From assembly GCA_041495845.1 (NCBI GenBank), contig JBGQDM010000056.1, positions 1 to 20,482 on the forward strand: DNA of 20,482 nucleotides, in the 5' to 3' direction. The translations under genes were made by a program, and so were the position numbers. Origin of the DNA: JBGQDM01 sp041495845. GTDB taxonomy: Bacteria; Acidobacteriota; Terriglobia; Terriglobales; Acidobacteriaceae. Shown piece by piece: positions 1 to 8,066 of the stretch. The stretch's first letter is position 1; every line of letters starts with the position of its first letter. The notes under the pieces are model-generated. The model was not told the origin of the DNA, did no database searches, and was given only the letters and a program-made list of their open reading frames with translations.

Positions 1-226
1 TCATCCCCGGCAAACGCAAATCGAGCAGAACCACGTCCGCGGTCTGCTGCTCCAGCAGGCGCAAGGCCTGTTCGGCAGACTCCGCCGTGGCCGCATTAAA
101 TCCGGCGCGCTGGGCCACGTCGCGGCAGGCATCGCGCACCGGGCGCTCGCTGTCCACAATCAGCAGCCGCAAGAGCCGTGCTTCCGCATTCGCAGCCATC
201 GTGGGAACCATTTCTGAAATCGACAT
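1..226 (-). CDS. Response regulator receiver domain protein (partial, C-terminal part outside window)
   Basis: The first 75 codons of a response regulator are present; the gene runs off the left edge. The ATG at 226 is preceded by a good Shine-Dalgarno sequence (GGAGG at 236-232). After about 18 variable residues comes a CheY-like start (LLRLLIVDSE). The phospho-acceptor Asp69 sits in VVLLDLRLPG, where a histidine kinase would phosphorylate it. The usual acidic pair before the first helix is D25-S26-E27, so one Mg-binding acid is replaced by Ser; E27 may compensate. The LPGM ending resembles NtrC-type regulators, but the output domain is not visible, so DNA binding is only a guess. The fold is clear; the subfamily is not. 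No partner kinase lies beside it inside the window. Confidence 0.85.
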   Translation of the reverse strand, partial: MSISEMVPTMAANAEARLLRLLIVDSERPVRDACRDVAQRAGFNAATAESAEQALRLLEQQTADVVLLDLRLPGM

Positions 227-228
227 AG

Positions 229-245
229 AGACCTCCGCTAGGTCT
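229..245 (-). promoter_or_regulatory. Inverted repeat over the ribosome binding site of the response regulator
   Basis: AGACCT and AGGTCT form a perfect 6-bp inverted repeat with a 5-nt loop. On the minus-strand transcript the GGAGG Shine-Dalgarno lies partly in the loop and partly in the 3' arm. A second short arm pair, 245-249 with 259-263 (TGAGG/CCTCA), abuts it. The pair could form a translation-limiting hairpin in the leader. The sequence match is certain; a regulatory role is inference. Confidence 0.35.
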
Positions 246-413
246 GAGGACCGAAAAGCCTCACTATTTTTGGGGCCCAGTAACGGGTGGCGGGGACTAC
301 CGAATCGAACCTACGACCAAAATTCTTGCCTCGATACACCCAGGCCGAACACCTTCGTCAACCTCCAGCCGCAAGCTCGGGACAAACGGCGGAGGTACTC
401 CCTAAACGGGAAC

Positions 414-442
414 ACTATACGCGACCGATTCGGGAATGTGGA
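414..442 (-). promoter_or_regulatory. Candidate sigma-70 promoter for the response regulator
   Basis: On the minus strand TCCACA (442-437) and TATAGT (419-414) are separated by 17 bp. They match 4 of 6 and 5 of 6 consensus bases. The start would lie near 407, giving a leader of about 180 nt. A second, weaker pair is TTGACG (361-356), 17 bp, TGTATC (338-333). The 227-540 stretch otherwise holds no convincing gene. Confidence 0.3.
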
Positions 443-540
443 AGGAGTAAAGCCCAAGGCAAAGGGTACGAAAGTAGACAGAGACGCTTGTCCGCCAGCG
501 GTTGATCTGCCGGAAGCACCGGACCAACTGGCACAACAGA

Positions 541-568
541 AAAAGGGGCCGCAGGTGCGGCCCCTTTT
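541..568 (-). terminator. Rho-independent terminator after the BNR-repeat gene (symmetric)
   Basis: A perfect 13-bp stem (AAAAGGGGCCGCA with TGCGGCCCCTTTT) closes a 2-base central gap, so the real loop uses the innermost pairs. It starts 17 bp after the stop codon of the minus-strand gene ending at 586. A and T tracts on the two sides mean it could work in both directions. Confidence 0.9.
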
Positions 569-585
569 CGGAACAAACGGTTGAG

Positions 586-2622
586 TTAGCGGTTGTTGCC
601 CGACGCGTTGGTAGGCTCAGCCGCGCTGGCGGACTTTGACCCCGGCCCGTCATTGCGTCCCACCACGCCGTTATAGAGCGAAGCCCCGAGCACGCGGCCA
701 CGGCTAAAGCCAAGCGCCGTCACCGGGTAGCCCATGTCCATGCTGCGTTGCCACACCCGGCCGCCGTCCACGCTCTCGAACACCACGCTCGACATCCGGC
801 TGGTAGCCACGAAGCGATGATGCGCTTCGTCGTATTGGATGCTGGCCACCTCGGTGGTGGGCAAGCCATTGATCAGGTGGTCCCAGGTCGCGCCCGAGTC
901 GGTGCTGACGAAGCCACCCTCACGGCTAGCCACGAACACCTGACCTTGCGGAGCAAACGCCAGCCCGTAGATTTTGGTGAGGTAACGTGACGGAGTGCTC
1001 GACTTCCAGGTTGCACCCGCATCGGAGGACGCGTACACCGCATTCATGCTGGCTGCGACCACCAGATTGCCGCGGGAGCGCACGGCGACAAAGTTCGAGT
1101 TGCCCATCACCGCGCCGCCGTTCCAGCTCTTGCCCTGATCGGCGCTGGAGTAGAGGCCGCTGGCCGTAGCTGCCCACCAGCGATCGCCGGAAACTTCCAG
1201 GTCCTTCACTCTCGCAGTTAGTTCCGACTTAGTCGCGGTCTTGGTGGTAACAGGAACCCTCTTCCCTTTGCGCATTATGGTGCGAGTGGAAGCGGTTTCC
1301 TTCACCACGGTGTTGGCCGGACGCCATTCGTGGCTGGCACGATCGAGAATGAAAATGCCTTTGTGGGTGCCGGCAACCAGCGCGCCGGATGCGGTCTGAC
1401 GCAGCGCCAGCACGTCGCGGCCGTCCAGTCCGCCGCTGCGCTGTTGCCAGCGCACGCCACCGTCATTGGAGACGAACACACCGCCAAACTCACGGTCGTT
1501 CATGAGGCCGGCATAGATCGTGTCCGGGTCATGACGGTCCACCAGCAAGGCCTGCACGGTGCGGTGAGCGTAGCCCTTGTTGGATGTCACCCAGGTCTCG
1601 GCGCCGTCCACGCTGGCCAGCACGCCGCTGCGGTCGGTGGCCAACAGAACCCGCTTCGAGTCGCGCGGATCCACGTACACATCGTTGACCACAACTTCCG
1701 GATTGGTCACACGCTTCCAGGTTTTGCCCAAGTCCGCCGTCTTCCACAAACCCTCGGTGGTACCGGCGTAGACGATATTCGGATTGGAGGGATCTTCATG
1801 CAGCACGCGGGTGCGGCGTGCGGAGAACGGAATCCCCTGAATCTTCTTGAACAACTCGCCCGCTGCTTCGCTCTTGTAAATACCGGAGCAGGCGCTGGCG
1901 AACACGATCGACGGGTTTTCCGGATTGACGATGACCGAGAACACGTCGGAATCGTCAATCATGCCTTTGTTGATGTGGTGCCAGTTGGCGCCGCCATCGT
2001 CCGTCTTCCACGCCAGGTGCCAGGTGCCGGCGTAAATCGTGCGCGGGTTCACCGGATCAATGGCGATGGATTCAATGTTCTTGATTTCCGATTGATTGGA
2101 GCGAGAAATCAGCGTCCAGTTTTCGCCGCCGTCATCGCTGCGATAGACGCCATCGAGGGCGCCCGCGACCAGCACATCGGGGTTCGACTTGGACACCGCC
2201 ATGGCGCGGACACTCTTGCCGTGCATGGGCGAGAGCGCCTGCCAGCTCTGGCCGCCATTCTTCGAGCGGAACACATCGCCGGCGGTCTGGCTGTCCACAC
2301 TCCAGGCCCCGACAAACATGATCTGGGGATTGCGTGGGTCAATCAGAATATGGTCGAGGACGTAGTCTTCGCGGTCGCCCAGGTGGGCAAAGCGCTTCCA
2401 GGAGCGGCCCGAGTCTTCGGAAACAAAGAGCTGTGCCGAACTGGTACCCAGGAAAACGCGGTCGGGATTCTTCGGATCGTAGGCCAGGCTGCGTACATCG
2501 CCGCCGTCCGGCCCCAACGCGACCCACTGCTCCGCCTGCAATGCACAGGTCGCCAGCAGCAGCAGCGCTCCCGTGATCAGGACATAACGCTTGATCGAAC
2601 TCATTGAACTTGAACCCAGCAT
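586..2622 (-). CDS. Secreted Asp-box (BNR/Ycf48-like) beta-propeller repeat protein
   Basis: About 678 residues. A hydrophobic signal peptide (KRYVLITGALLLLATCALQA, ending near residue 30) is followed by at least ten Asp-box motifs of the form S/T-x-D-x-G-x-x-W. The first is SEDSGRSW at 68-75; later examples include SDDGGENW, TDDGGANW, SNDGGVRW and SVDGGRVW. Such repeats build beta-propellers of the sialidase/VPS10/Ycf48 superfamily, often used for binding or as assembly factors. No sialidase catalytic residues could be assigned, so enzymatic activity is not claimed. A Lys/Arg/Thr-rich stretch near residues 434-475 interrupts the repeats. Start choice: ATG 2622 lies 12 nt after AAGGGGGA; ATG 2604 (nearer the signal peptide) and GTG 2658 are alternatives. 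It likely acts in the periplasm or outside the cell. A strong terminator follows, so it is probably transcribed alone. Confidence 0.85.
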   Translation of the reverse strand: MLGSSSMSSIKRYVLITGALLLLATCALQAEQWVALGPDGGDVRSLAYDPKNPDRVFLGTSSAQLFVSEDSGRSWKRFAHLGDREDYVLDHILIDPRNPQIMFVGAWSVDSQTAGDVFRSKNGGQSWQALSPMHGKSVRAMAVSKSNPDVLVAGALDGVYRSDDGGENWTLISRSNQSEIKNIESIAIDPVNPRTIYAGTWHLAWKTDDGGANWHHINKGMIDDSDVFSVIVNPENPSIVFASACSGIYKSEAAGELFKKIQGIPFSARRTRVLHEDPSNPNIVYAGTTEGLWKTADLGKTWKRVTNPEVVVNDVYVDPRDSKRVLLATDRSGVLASVDGAETWVTSNKGYAHRTVQALLVDRHDPDTIYAGLMNDREFGGVFVSNDGGVRWQQRSGGLDGRDVLALRQTASGALVAGTHKGIFILDRASHEWRPANTVVKETASTRTIMRKGKRVPVTTKTATKSELTARVKDLEVSGDRWWAATASGLYSSADQGKSWNGGAVMGNSNFVAVRSRGNLVVAASMNAVYASSDAGATWKSSTPSRYLTKIYGLAFAPQGQVFVASREGGFVSTDSGATWDHLINGLPTTEVASIQYDEAHHRFVATSRMSSVVFESVDGGRVWQRSMDMGYPVTALGFSRGRVLGASLYNGVVGRNDGPGSKSASAAEPTNASGNNR

Positions 2623-2709
2623 AAGGCGCACGCATCCCCCTTGAAGAATACTCGGCACAAGGGTGACAGCCTAGTCAGGCAGCGACAAGTTACTGAAGGA
2701 CAAAAGAAA

Positions 2710-2740
2710 ATGGGCCGGCTGGGAACCCCAACCGGCCCAT
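2710..2740 (-). terminator. Rho-independent terminator after the OmpA-like gene
   Basis: ATGGGCCGG pairs with CCGGCCCAT, then one C/A mismatch, then TGGG with CCCA around an AAC loop. On the minus strand the stem is followed by TTTTCTTTTG. It begins 10 bp after the stop at 2750 and separates that gene from the BNR-repeat gene. Confidence 0.9.
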
Positions 2741-2749
2741 GAGTTTACG

Positions 2750-4372
2750 TTACTGGGCCTTCTTTTTGGCCGCTTTCTTGGCTGCCGGTTTGGGATGGTC
2801 AGGCACAGCGGGTACCTTGGCCTCATCCACCGCCGTCGTCCCGGCGCTGTCGTAGGTCGCGCCAGCAGGCACCACCCAGTACTCGGCCTTCTGGCCGCCA
2901 CCGGTTCCAGTGCGCGTTCCGATCCGGGTGGGATCGATTCCCTGTTTGGCTTCGCCACCCGCCAGATACGCCTTGGAGTTGACGGCCCGCTCGCCGGCCA
3001 AGTTCTTGCGCTTCTTCAACTCGGTATCGTCGGCAAAACCAACGATTTCGAGCCTGGCATCGGCGTCTTTCTGCATCCGCAGAGCCACGTCATCCAGAAC
3101 CGCCTTGCAGGTATTGTCCACCCGCCACGGCTTCTTGGGATTGGGGAAGGCGCACTCGCTCAGCTTGCTGGCCTGCGGCGGAGGTGGAGGAGGATTCTCC
3201 ACATTCACCGAAGTCGAAGCCGAAGCAGTAAGGCCACGCGAATCGGTACAGGTGGCGCTGATCGAGGATGTTCCCGCGCTGGCGCCGGTCGTGTCCAGAG
3301 TTGCGGTATTGCCTGAACCGGACAGTTTCCCGTTGGAGGCGGACCAGTTCGAGATCGTCACCGGCACGCCATCCGGACTCTTGCATTCGCAGGTGATGGT
3401 GGACGGGGTACCCGTTTGCACCGTCGTTGGGTTCGCCGAGCAACTCATGGTCGGCGGGTTCTTCGGCGGCTCCTTCACGGCGAAGCTGGCATTGCAGCCT
3501 GCCTCGCCACCCTTCTTCATCTTGGCGTCGGTGGCGCGAGCGGAAACCGTGTAGCTTCCCGCCGTCAGACCGGTTGTATCCACACTCGCCGTGTTGTCCT
3601 TACCCGTAACTTTCCCGCCGGTAGCAGTGTAGTTGTAGGTGATGGCATGTCCCGGCTTGAAGTTGGTGGTGTTGACGGTGACCGTCACCGGATCGCCGGT
3701 CATCACTTCCGTGGCCGAAGCCGAGCAGCTGGCGGACGGCGGAACTTCCGGCGTGCCGCCCAAATTGAACACCACACCCGAACGCAGGCGAGCGCCTGAA
3801 AAACTCGGGCGACGCAAGCTCGGATCATTCGTCAAGTTGGTATCGGTGAAATTTTGCCGCGCCCACACGTAGTCGGCTTCCAGCAGTCGCAGGCTGATCT
3901 TCCGGCTCACCGGCAAATCCACGCCGCCGCCCAGAACCGCGCCGATGCCGTTGTGTGTGTCGATCCCGGTTTCAGAAAAACGGTGCAAGCTGAGCAGGGT
4001 CTGCGCAAAAATGTTCAACCCGTCTCCACGCCACATGAAGCGCGGCCCGACGGAGAGCGTGTGATAGTTGTTGTTGTGCTCGTAGTTGCCGCCAAAATCA
4101 CCGGTCAGACCAAAATACTTGTTGAAGTTCCAGGTCACCGCGGTGCCCCAACCCTTGGGAGCACTGTTCAGCTTCACCCCGGTGCCGGTGAAGTCGGGTA
4201 CGGTGGCACCCGGGTTGTACCACTGATAGCCGCCGAAAATTTCCACTTTGGGCGGATTGTCTTTTTGTTCAGATTGCGCCAGCGCGGGCGCGCTCGCAAC
4301 CACCAATGCCAGCGCCAACACCACGCCAGCCGCTAACCAACGCTTCACTTGCCCCAACTGACAAAGTGACAT
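2750..4372 (-). CDS. Outer-membrane beta-barrel protein with Ig-like repeats and OmpA-like C-terminal domain
   Basis: 540 residues from the ATG at 4372, chosen because GGAGG lies 5 nt upstream and a signal peptide follows at once (cleavage near ALAQ, residue 33). Order: an OmpA-type barrel of about 180 residues starting at KVEIFGGYQWY; two Ig-like modules (about 215-390), each opening with SCSA and carrying paired Cys; a six-proline linker near residue 395; then an OmpA/MotB-like domain. The last shows LEIVGFADD, NLAGERA and a Gly-Ile-Asp-Pro step, the normal peptidoglycan-binding layout. The tail is Ala/Lys-rich (PAAKKAAKKKAQ). The protein probably anchors the outer membrane to the wall, with Ig-like modules as periplasmic spacers. 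An in-frame ATG at 4468 would put 32 non-signal residues in front and lacks a good ribosome binding site. Confidence 0.85.
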   Translation of the reverse strand: MSLCQLGQVKRWLAAGVVLALALVVASAPALAQSEQKDNPPKVEIFGGYQWYNPGATVPDFTGTGVKLNSAPKGWGTAVTWNFNKYFGLTGDFGGNYEHNNNYHTLSVGPRFMWRGDGLNIFAQTLLSLHRFSETGIDTHNGIGAVLGGGVDLPVSRKISLRLLEADYVWARQNFTDTNLTNDPSLRRPSFSGARLRSGVVFNLGGTPEVPPSASCSASATEVMTGDPVTVTVNTTNFKPGHAITYNYTATGGKVTGKDNTASVDTTGLTAGSYTVSARATDAKMKKGGEAGCNASFAVKEPPKNPPTMSCSANPTTVQTGTPSTITCECKSPDGVPVTISNWSASNGKLSGSGNTATLDTTGASAGTSSISATCTDSRGLTASASTSVNVENPPPPPPQASKLSECAFPNPKKPWRVDNTCKAVLDDVALRMQKDADARLEIVGFADDTELKKRKNLAGERAVNSKAYLAGGEAKQGIDPTRIGTRTGTGGGQKAEYWVVPAGATYDSAGTTAVDEAKVPAVPDHPKPAAKKAAKKKAQ

Positions 4373-4635
4373 GTAGTCCTCCAAAACTCTACCGAAGTCG
4401 ATGTTCCTGCCGTAAAGCGAATCTCTGCCGCCAGGCATCATGAAATGGGAATGAATATTCCGAACCATGGATTCTACCGCAACGCTGCGCGAAAATGAAA
4501 GCCAGTCAAGGAGTTGCGAGTGTTGCGGCGAAGATTTCGCTGCCTGAAGATGATCTCAGATTGAGATTGCTTCCCGGCGGCTTGCGTTCTGGAACCCAGC
4601 CAACCCCTCCCACCATTTAAGATGACAACGCAACC
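4373..4635. promoter_or_regulatory. Divergent intergenic region between OmpA-like and NtrC-type genes
   Basis: 263 bp without a gene. On the minus strand TAGAAT (4476-4471) is a fair -10 element for the OmpA-like gene, but the bases 17 bp before it are a poor -35. A 6-bp dyad ATCTCA-GAT-TGAGAT lies at 4553-4567, 69 bp before the NtrC-type start, and could be an operator. No sigma-54 promoter (GG-N10-GC with flanking consensus) was recognised, and no strong ribosome binding site precedes 4636. Confidence 0.35.
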
Positions 4636-6042
4636 ATGAGTCGCACTCGCGTATTGATTGTCGAAGATGAGCAGAACGAACGCACCGGCATGCAAGGGCT
4701 GGTGAGTGGCTGGGGCTACGAAACCCGCACTGCCGCCGATGGCGCGGAGGGTCTGGAGGCCATCGCCAGCTTTCTCCCGTCGGTGGTGATCACCGACTTG
4801 AAGATGCCACGATTGGGCGGGATGGAAATGCTGCAGCAAATTCCAGCGCCGCAGAAAGAAATGTTGGCGGTCATTGTGGTGACGGCGCAAGGCACGATTG
4901 ACAGCGCCGTGCAGGCGATGCGCCAGGGCGCCTACGACTACGTTACCAAGCCGGTGGATTTCACCCGCCTGCGCACCATCCTGCAGAACGCCGCCGCCCG
5001 CCACGAAGACAAAGTAGAAAAGGAAGCGATGCGGCGGTCGTTGCGCGACAAGGGTGCGCTGGGCCGCCTGGTGGGTTCGTCGAAAAAGATGCGGGAGATT
5101 TTCCATCTCATCGAGACGCTGGCGCCGAGTACGGCTTCGGTGCTCATCACCGGGGCGAGCGGCACGGGCAAGGAATTGGTGGCCCGCACGGTGCATGATC
5201 TCAGCCCGCGGCGCAACAAGCCCTTTGTGGCCATCAACTGCGCCGCCATTCCAGAAACGTTGATCGAGAGCGAAATCTTCGGCCACGAAAAGGGCGCCTT
5301 CACCGGGGCGGTGGAACGGCGGGTTGGTTGCTTCGAGCTGGCGGAAGGGGGCACGCTCCTGTTGGATGAAATCGGGGAAATGCCGGCGGGCACGCAAGCC
5401 AAGCTGTTGCGCGTCCTCGAAGGCCGCACCCTGCGCCGGTTGGGCAGCAAGGTGGAAACTGAAATCGATGTTCGGGTGCTGGCCGCCACCAACAAAGTTC
5501 CCGACGAAGCCGTGGCCAAGGGCGAACTCCGCCAGGACCTCTACTACCGCCTCAACGTATTCACCGTGCACATGCCGCCGCTGCGCGAACACAAAGAAGA
5601 CATCCCCGAGTTGGTACAATCGCTGGTGGCGGAGATGAACCAGAAGCATGGCCGACGAGTGGCCACCGTCAGTGAAGCAGTCCTGAACTTGTTCGCCAGC
5701 CATTCCTGGCCCGGAAATGTTCGCGAGCTGAGAAATGCGCTGGAACGCGCCGTGGTCGTCTGCGAGGGCGCAGTCATTGAGACCCGCCACTTACCGCCGG
5801 GCTTCGGTGAGGTACCCGCCCGGCCCACCGCCCACGACCCCGATGCGGTCCACCTCTCCGTGGGGACAACGGTGGGCGAAGCGGAGCGCCAACTCATCCT
5901 GAAAACTTTGGCAGCGACGCGCAACAACAAAACCCGCGCTGCGGAAATTCTCGGCATCAGCTTGAAAACCCTGCACAACAAGCTGAAGGAATACGGCAGC
6001 AGCACGGCGGAAGCAGAAACGGCGGAGGAGCGCTCCTCTTGA
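4636..6042 (+). CDS. Sigma-54-dependent response regulator, NtrC family
   Basis: 468 residues, the usual NtrC length and order. The receiver domain (1-120) has the acidic pocket E10-D11 and phospho-acceptor Asp54 (VVITDLKMP). The AAA+ domain (about 140-375) has Walker A GASGTGKE at 173-180, the sigma-54 contact loop GAFTGA at 220-225 and Walker B LLLDE at 241-245. A Fis-type helix-turn-helix ends the protein (TRAAEILGISLKTLHNKL). When phosphorylated such proteins form rings that use ATP to open sigma-54 RNA polymerase. All key residues are present, so it should be a true sigma-54 activator. The kinase gene starts 30 bp downstream, making a cognate pair likely. The target genes cannot be told from this window. 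Confidence 0.95.
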   Translation: MSRTRVLIVEDEQNERTGMQGLVSGWGYETRTAADGAEGLEAIASFLPSVVITDLKMPRLGGMEMLQQIPAPQKEMLAVIVVTAQGTIDSAVQAMRQGAYDYVTKPVDFTRLRTILQNAAARHEDKVEKEAMRRSLRDKGALGRLVGSSKKMREIFHLIETLAPSTASVLITGASGTGKELVARTVHDLSPRRNKPFVAINCAAIPETLIESEIFGHEKGAFTGAVERRVGCFELAEGGTLLLDEIGEMPAGTQAKLLRVLEGRTLRRLGSKVETEIDVRVLAATNKVPDEAVAKGELRQDLYYRLNVFTVHMPPLREHKEDIPELVQSLVAEMNQKHGRRVATVSEAVLNLFASHSWPGNVRELRNALERAVVVCEGAVIETRHLPPGFGEVPARPTAHDPDAVHLSVGTTVGEAERQLILKTLAATRNNKTRAAEILGISLKTLHNKLKEYGSSTAEAETAEERSS

Positions 6043-6072
6043 TGGGTTCGGGCCGAGGAGCCGAGCTGACCC

Positions 6073-7932
6073 ATGCGCCTGCGAACAAAAATCGTCCTCG
6101 CCATTACCGGCATGGTGGCGGCGCTGGTCATTGCCTTCTCGGTGCTTTATCTTTCCCAGCTCCTGCGGCAACGGGTGGCTTCGGCGTTTGAAGATTCGCA
6201 GCAGTTAGCCTCCCAGATTGCGTTCGCCGCCAATAGCGCCGTCCCCGACCTGAGCAGCACGCGCGTGGACACAGGCGATCCCGAAGCGGTGCGCAAGGCC
6301 CTCGGCGACTACCTGCGTACCGATATCACCCTGAGCAACGTCATGGAGTCCCTGGTGGGCAGTTGGCCGTTTCTCTACGATGCTGCCCTGGTAGATAAGG
6401 ACGGCCGCGCTCTGCTCCATACCAATCCCAGCGCTACTGGGAAGCCCGTCCCTGTGCGTCCGGCGTTTGCGGAACTTCGTTATGCCCCCTTTCGCAAACA
6501 GCTTTCGCTGGTGCTGCAATCGCCGCAAATCTACGAAGTGCAGTTGCCCCTCGACCTTAACGGCACACCCTTTGGCACGGTGCGGCTGGGAGTCTCGACC
6601 GTCTTCATGCGCAATGAAATCCGTCCCCGGCTTCGGCACGCCTTCGTGCTCTCCGTGGCCGCGGTCCTGCTCTCCCTGGTACTGGCCGCCAGCCTTTCCC
6701 ATGTCGCGCTGGCACCGTTGCAACGCATCAGCGATCAACTGGATCGGATGGTCGGCGGACAACCCGCCGAAGTCCTGAACGAAGCCGACCCTTACGATGA
6801 ATACGGTCTGGTGACGCTCAAGATCGCGCACCTCGGCCGCCAAATCAATGACGCCAAGGACCTCTACCTCTACAAGAGCAATCTCGACCACATCCTGGCC
6901 AATCTGCAGGACGGTCTCATCCTGTTTACGCGGGACTGGCGCATCGTCCTAGTCAGTGCTTCCTCAGAAAAATTTCTGGGACGCCCGCGCGCGGAACTCC
7001 TTGGGCGCAAGGCCGAGGAGGTGTTTACCGCGGCCTCGCCGCTGGGAGCATTCGTGCTCGACAGTTTTCGCCAGGCGCGGCCCGTGCGCCAACGCGAGAT
7101 CGAAGCCGACGGCCGACGCATTCAGGTGGCGCTTGATTTTATCCAGCAGGGTGGCACACCGATCGGTGCATTGCTGACCATTCGGGATGCCGAATCCGTG
7201 CGCCGGATCGAAGATGAAATCGAACTCTCGCGCCGCCTAGCTGCCATCGGCAGTCTTACTTCCGGCGTCGCGCACGAAGTCAAGAACCCGCTCAACGCCA
7301 TCGCCCTCCACTTCGAAAACTTGCGGCAGAAGCTGCCCAAACTAACCCCCGACGCCAGCCAGCACATTGATGTGGTGGGCGAGGAAATTCATCGGCTGGA
7401 TCGAGTGGTGCAAAACCTGGTGGACTTCACCCGGCCCGTGGAACTGTGCCTCGTCTTGACCGACCTGCACAAACTGGTGGAGCAGGTGACCCTGCTCGCG
7501 CAGCCGGAAGCGCAGGCCGTCGCCGTCGCCATCGAGTGCGGGCCCAGCGTGGAACCCCTGCCAGTAAAGATCGACGTGGATTTGATCAAACAGGCGCTGC
7601 TCAATGTGGTCATCAACGGCGTACAAGCCATGCCGGGGGGAGGGACGCTGCGGGTCTCCGCACGCCGCGAAAACGGAGACGCGCAGGTCGCCATTGCCGA
7701 CCAGGGGTTGGGAGTTCCCGCCGATGTCCGCAGCAAGATTTTCAATCTCTTTTTCACCACCAAACATGGCGGCAGCGGTATCGGCCTCGCCACCACCTAC
7801 CGCACCATGCAGATGCACCACGGCTCGGTGAGTTTTGAATCGATCGAAGGCACAGGCACAACATTCTTCCTGCGGCTTCCCCTAGCGCCGGCCGACGACG
7901 CCAGCCCGCCTACCTCGTTGGCTTCGAGTTGA
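6073..7932 (+). CDS. Membrane sensor histidine kinase with PAS domain (NtrB/AtoS/ZraS-like)
   Basis: 619 residues. TM1 is at about 7-29, an extracytoplasmic sensor region at 30-188, TM2 at about 190-212 and a HAMP linker follows. A PAS domain starts near 275 (LDHILANLQDGLILF, later FLGRPRAELLG). The HisKA motif GVAHEVKNPLN has phospho-acceptor His401. The HATPase domain shows NVVINGVQAM (N box), DQGLGV (G1) and GGSGIGLA (G2). It would autophosphorylate and pass phosphate to Asp54 of the adjacent regulator. The sensor region resembles periplasmic single-PAS/Cache-like domains, but no ligand can be named. The start is the first Met before TM1; GAGGAG is 13 nt upstream, a rather long spacing, so expression may partly depend on coupling to the upstream gene. 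Confidence 0.93.
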   Translation: MRLRTKIVLAITGMVAALVIAFSVLYLSQLLRQRVASAFEDSQQLASQIAFAANSAVPDLSSTRVDTGDPEAVRKALGDYLRTDITLSNVMESLVGSWPFLYDAALVDKDGRALLHTNPSATGKPVPVRPAFAELRYAPFRKQLSLVLQSPQIYEVQLPLDLNGTPFGTVRLGVSTVFMRNEIRPRLRHAFVLSVAAVLLSLVLAASLSHVALAPLQRISDQLDRMVGGQPAEVLNEADPYDEYGLVTLKIAHLGRQINDAKDLYLYKSNLDHILANLQDGLILFTRDWRIVLVSASSEKFLGRPRAELLGRKAEEVFTAASPLGAFVLDSFRQARPVRQREIEADGRRIQVALDFIQQGGTPIGALLTIRDAESVRRIEDEIELSRRLAAIGSLTSGVAHEVKNPLNAIALHFENLRQKLPKLTPDASQHIDVVGEEIHRLDRVVQNLVDFTRPVELCLVLTDLHKLVEQVTLLAQPEAQAVAVAIECGPSVEPLPVKIDVDLIKQALLNVVINGVQAMPGGGTLRVSARRENGDAQVAIADQGLGVPADVRSKIFNLFFTTKHGGSGIGLATTYRTMQMHHGSVSFESIEGTGTTFFLRLPLAPADDASPPTSLASS

Positions 7933-7969
7933 GACCACCCCTAGGCGTGCGTTGCCTCGGCCACAAGAC

Positions 7970-7975
7970 TACAAT
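7970..7975 (+). promoter_or_regulatory. Candidate -10 element for the small exported protein
   Basis: TACAAT matches 5 of 6 consensus bases and lies about 90 bp before the ATG at 8067. No good -35 is seen 16-18 bp upstream. Weak evidence; the gene could also be read through from the kinase. Confidence 0.2.
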
Positions 7976-8066
7976 TCTTGCAGGATTAGCCCTGACACTT
8001 CGTCCGCGGGGAGGCGTTCCCGTCGAGAGCGAGGGGCCAGTGGGCGCATCCTGAGGCCTCCGGGGA

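Noticed and set aside
301..314. tRNA-like T-loop sequence (GGTTCGATTC on the minus strand, followed by CCGCCA-like bases)
   Set aside because: The flanking bases do not form a 5-bp T-stem, and no acceptor, D or anticodon stem could be found.
87..584. 165-residue plus-strand open frame
   Set aside because: It runs antisense to the receiver-domain gene and through its leader and a terminator stem; composition is not protein-like.
1330..2607. 425-residue plus-strand open frame
   Set aside because: It is the antisense shadow of the Asp-box gene, rich in His/Arg/Gly from high-GC codon complement, with no recognisable motif.
4373..4468. ATG at 4468 as start of the OmpA-like gene
   Set aside because: It would put 32 extra residues before a clear signal peptide; ATG 4372 has GGAGG at the right distance.
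4474..5790. 438-residue minus-strand open frame
   Set aside because: Antisense to the NtrC-type gene, whose motifs are unmistakable; the reverse frame has no domain.
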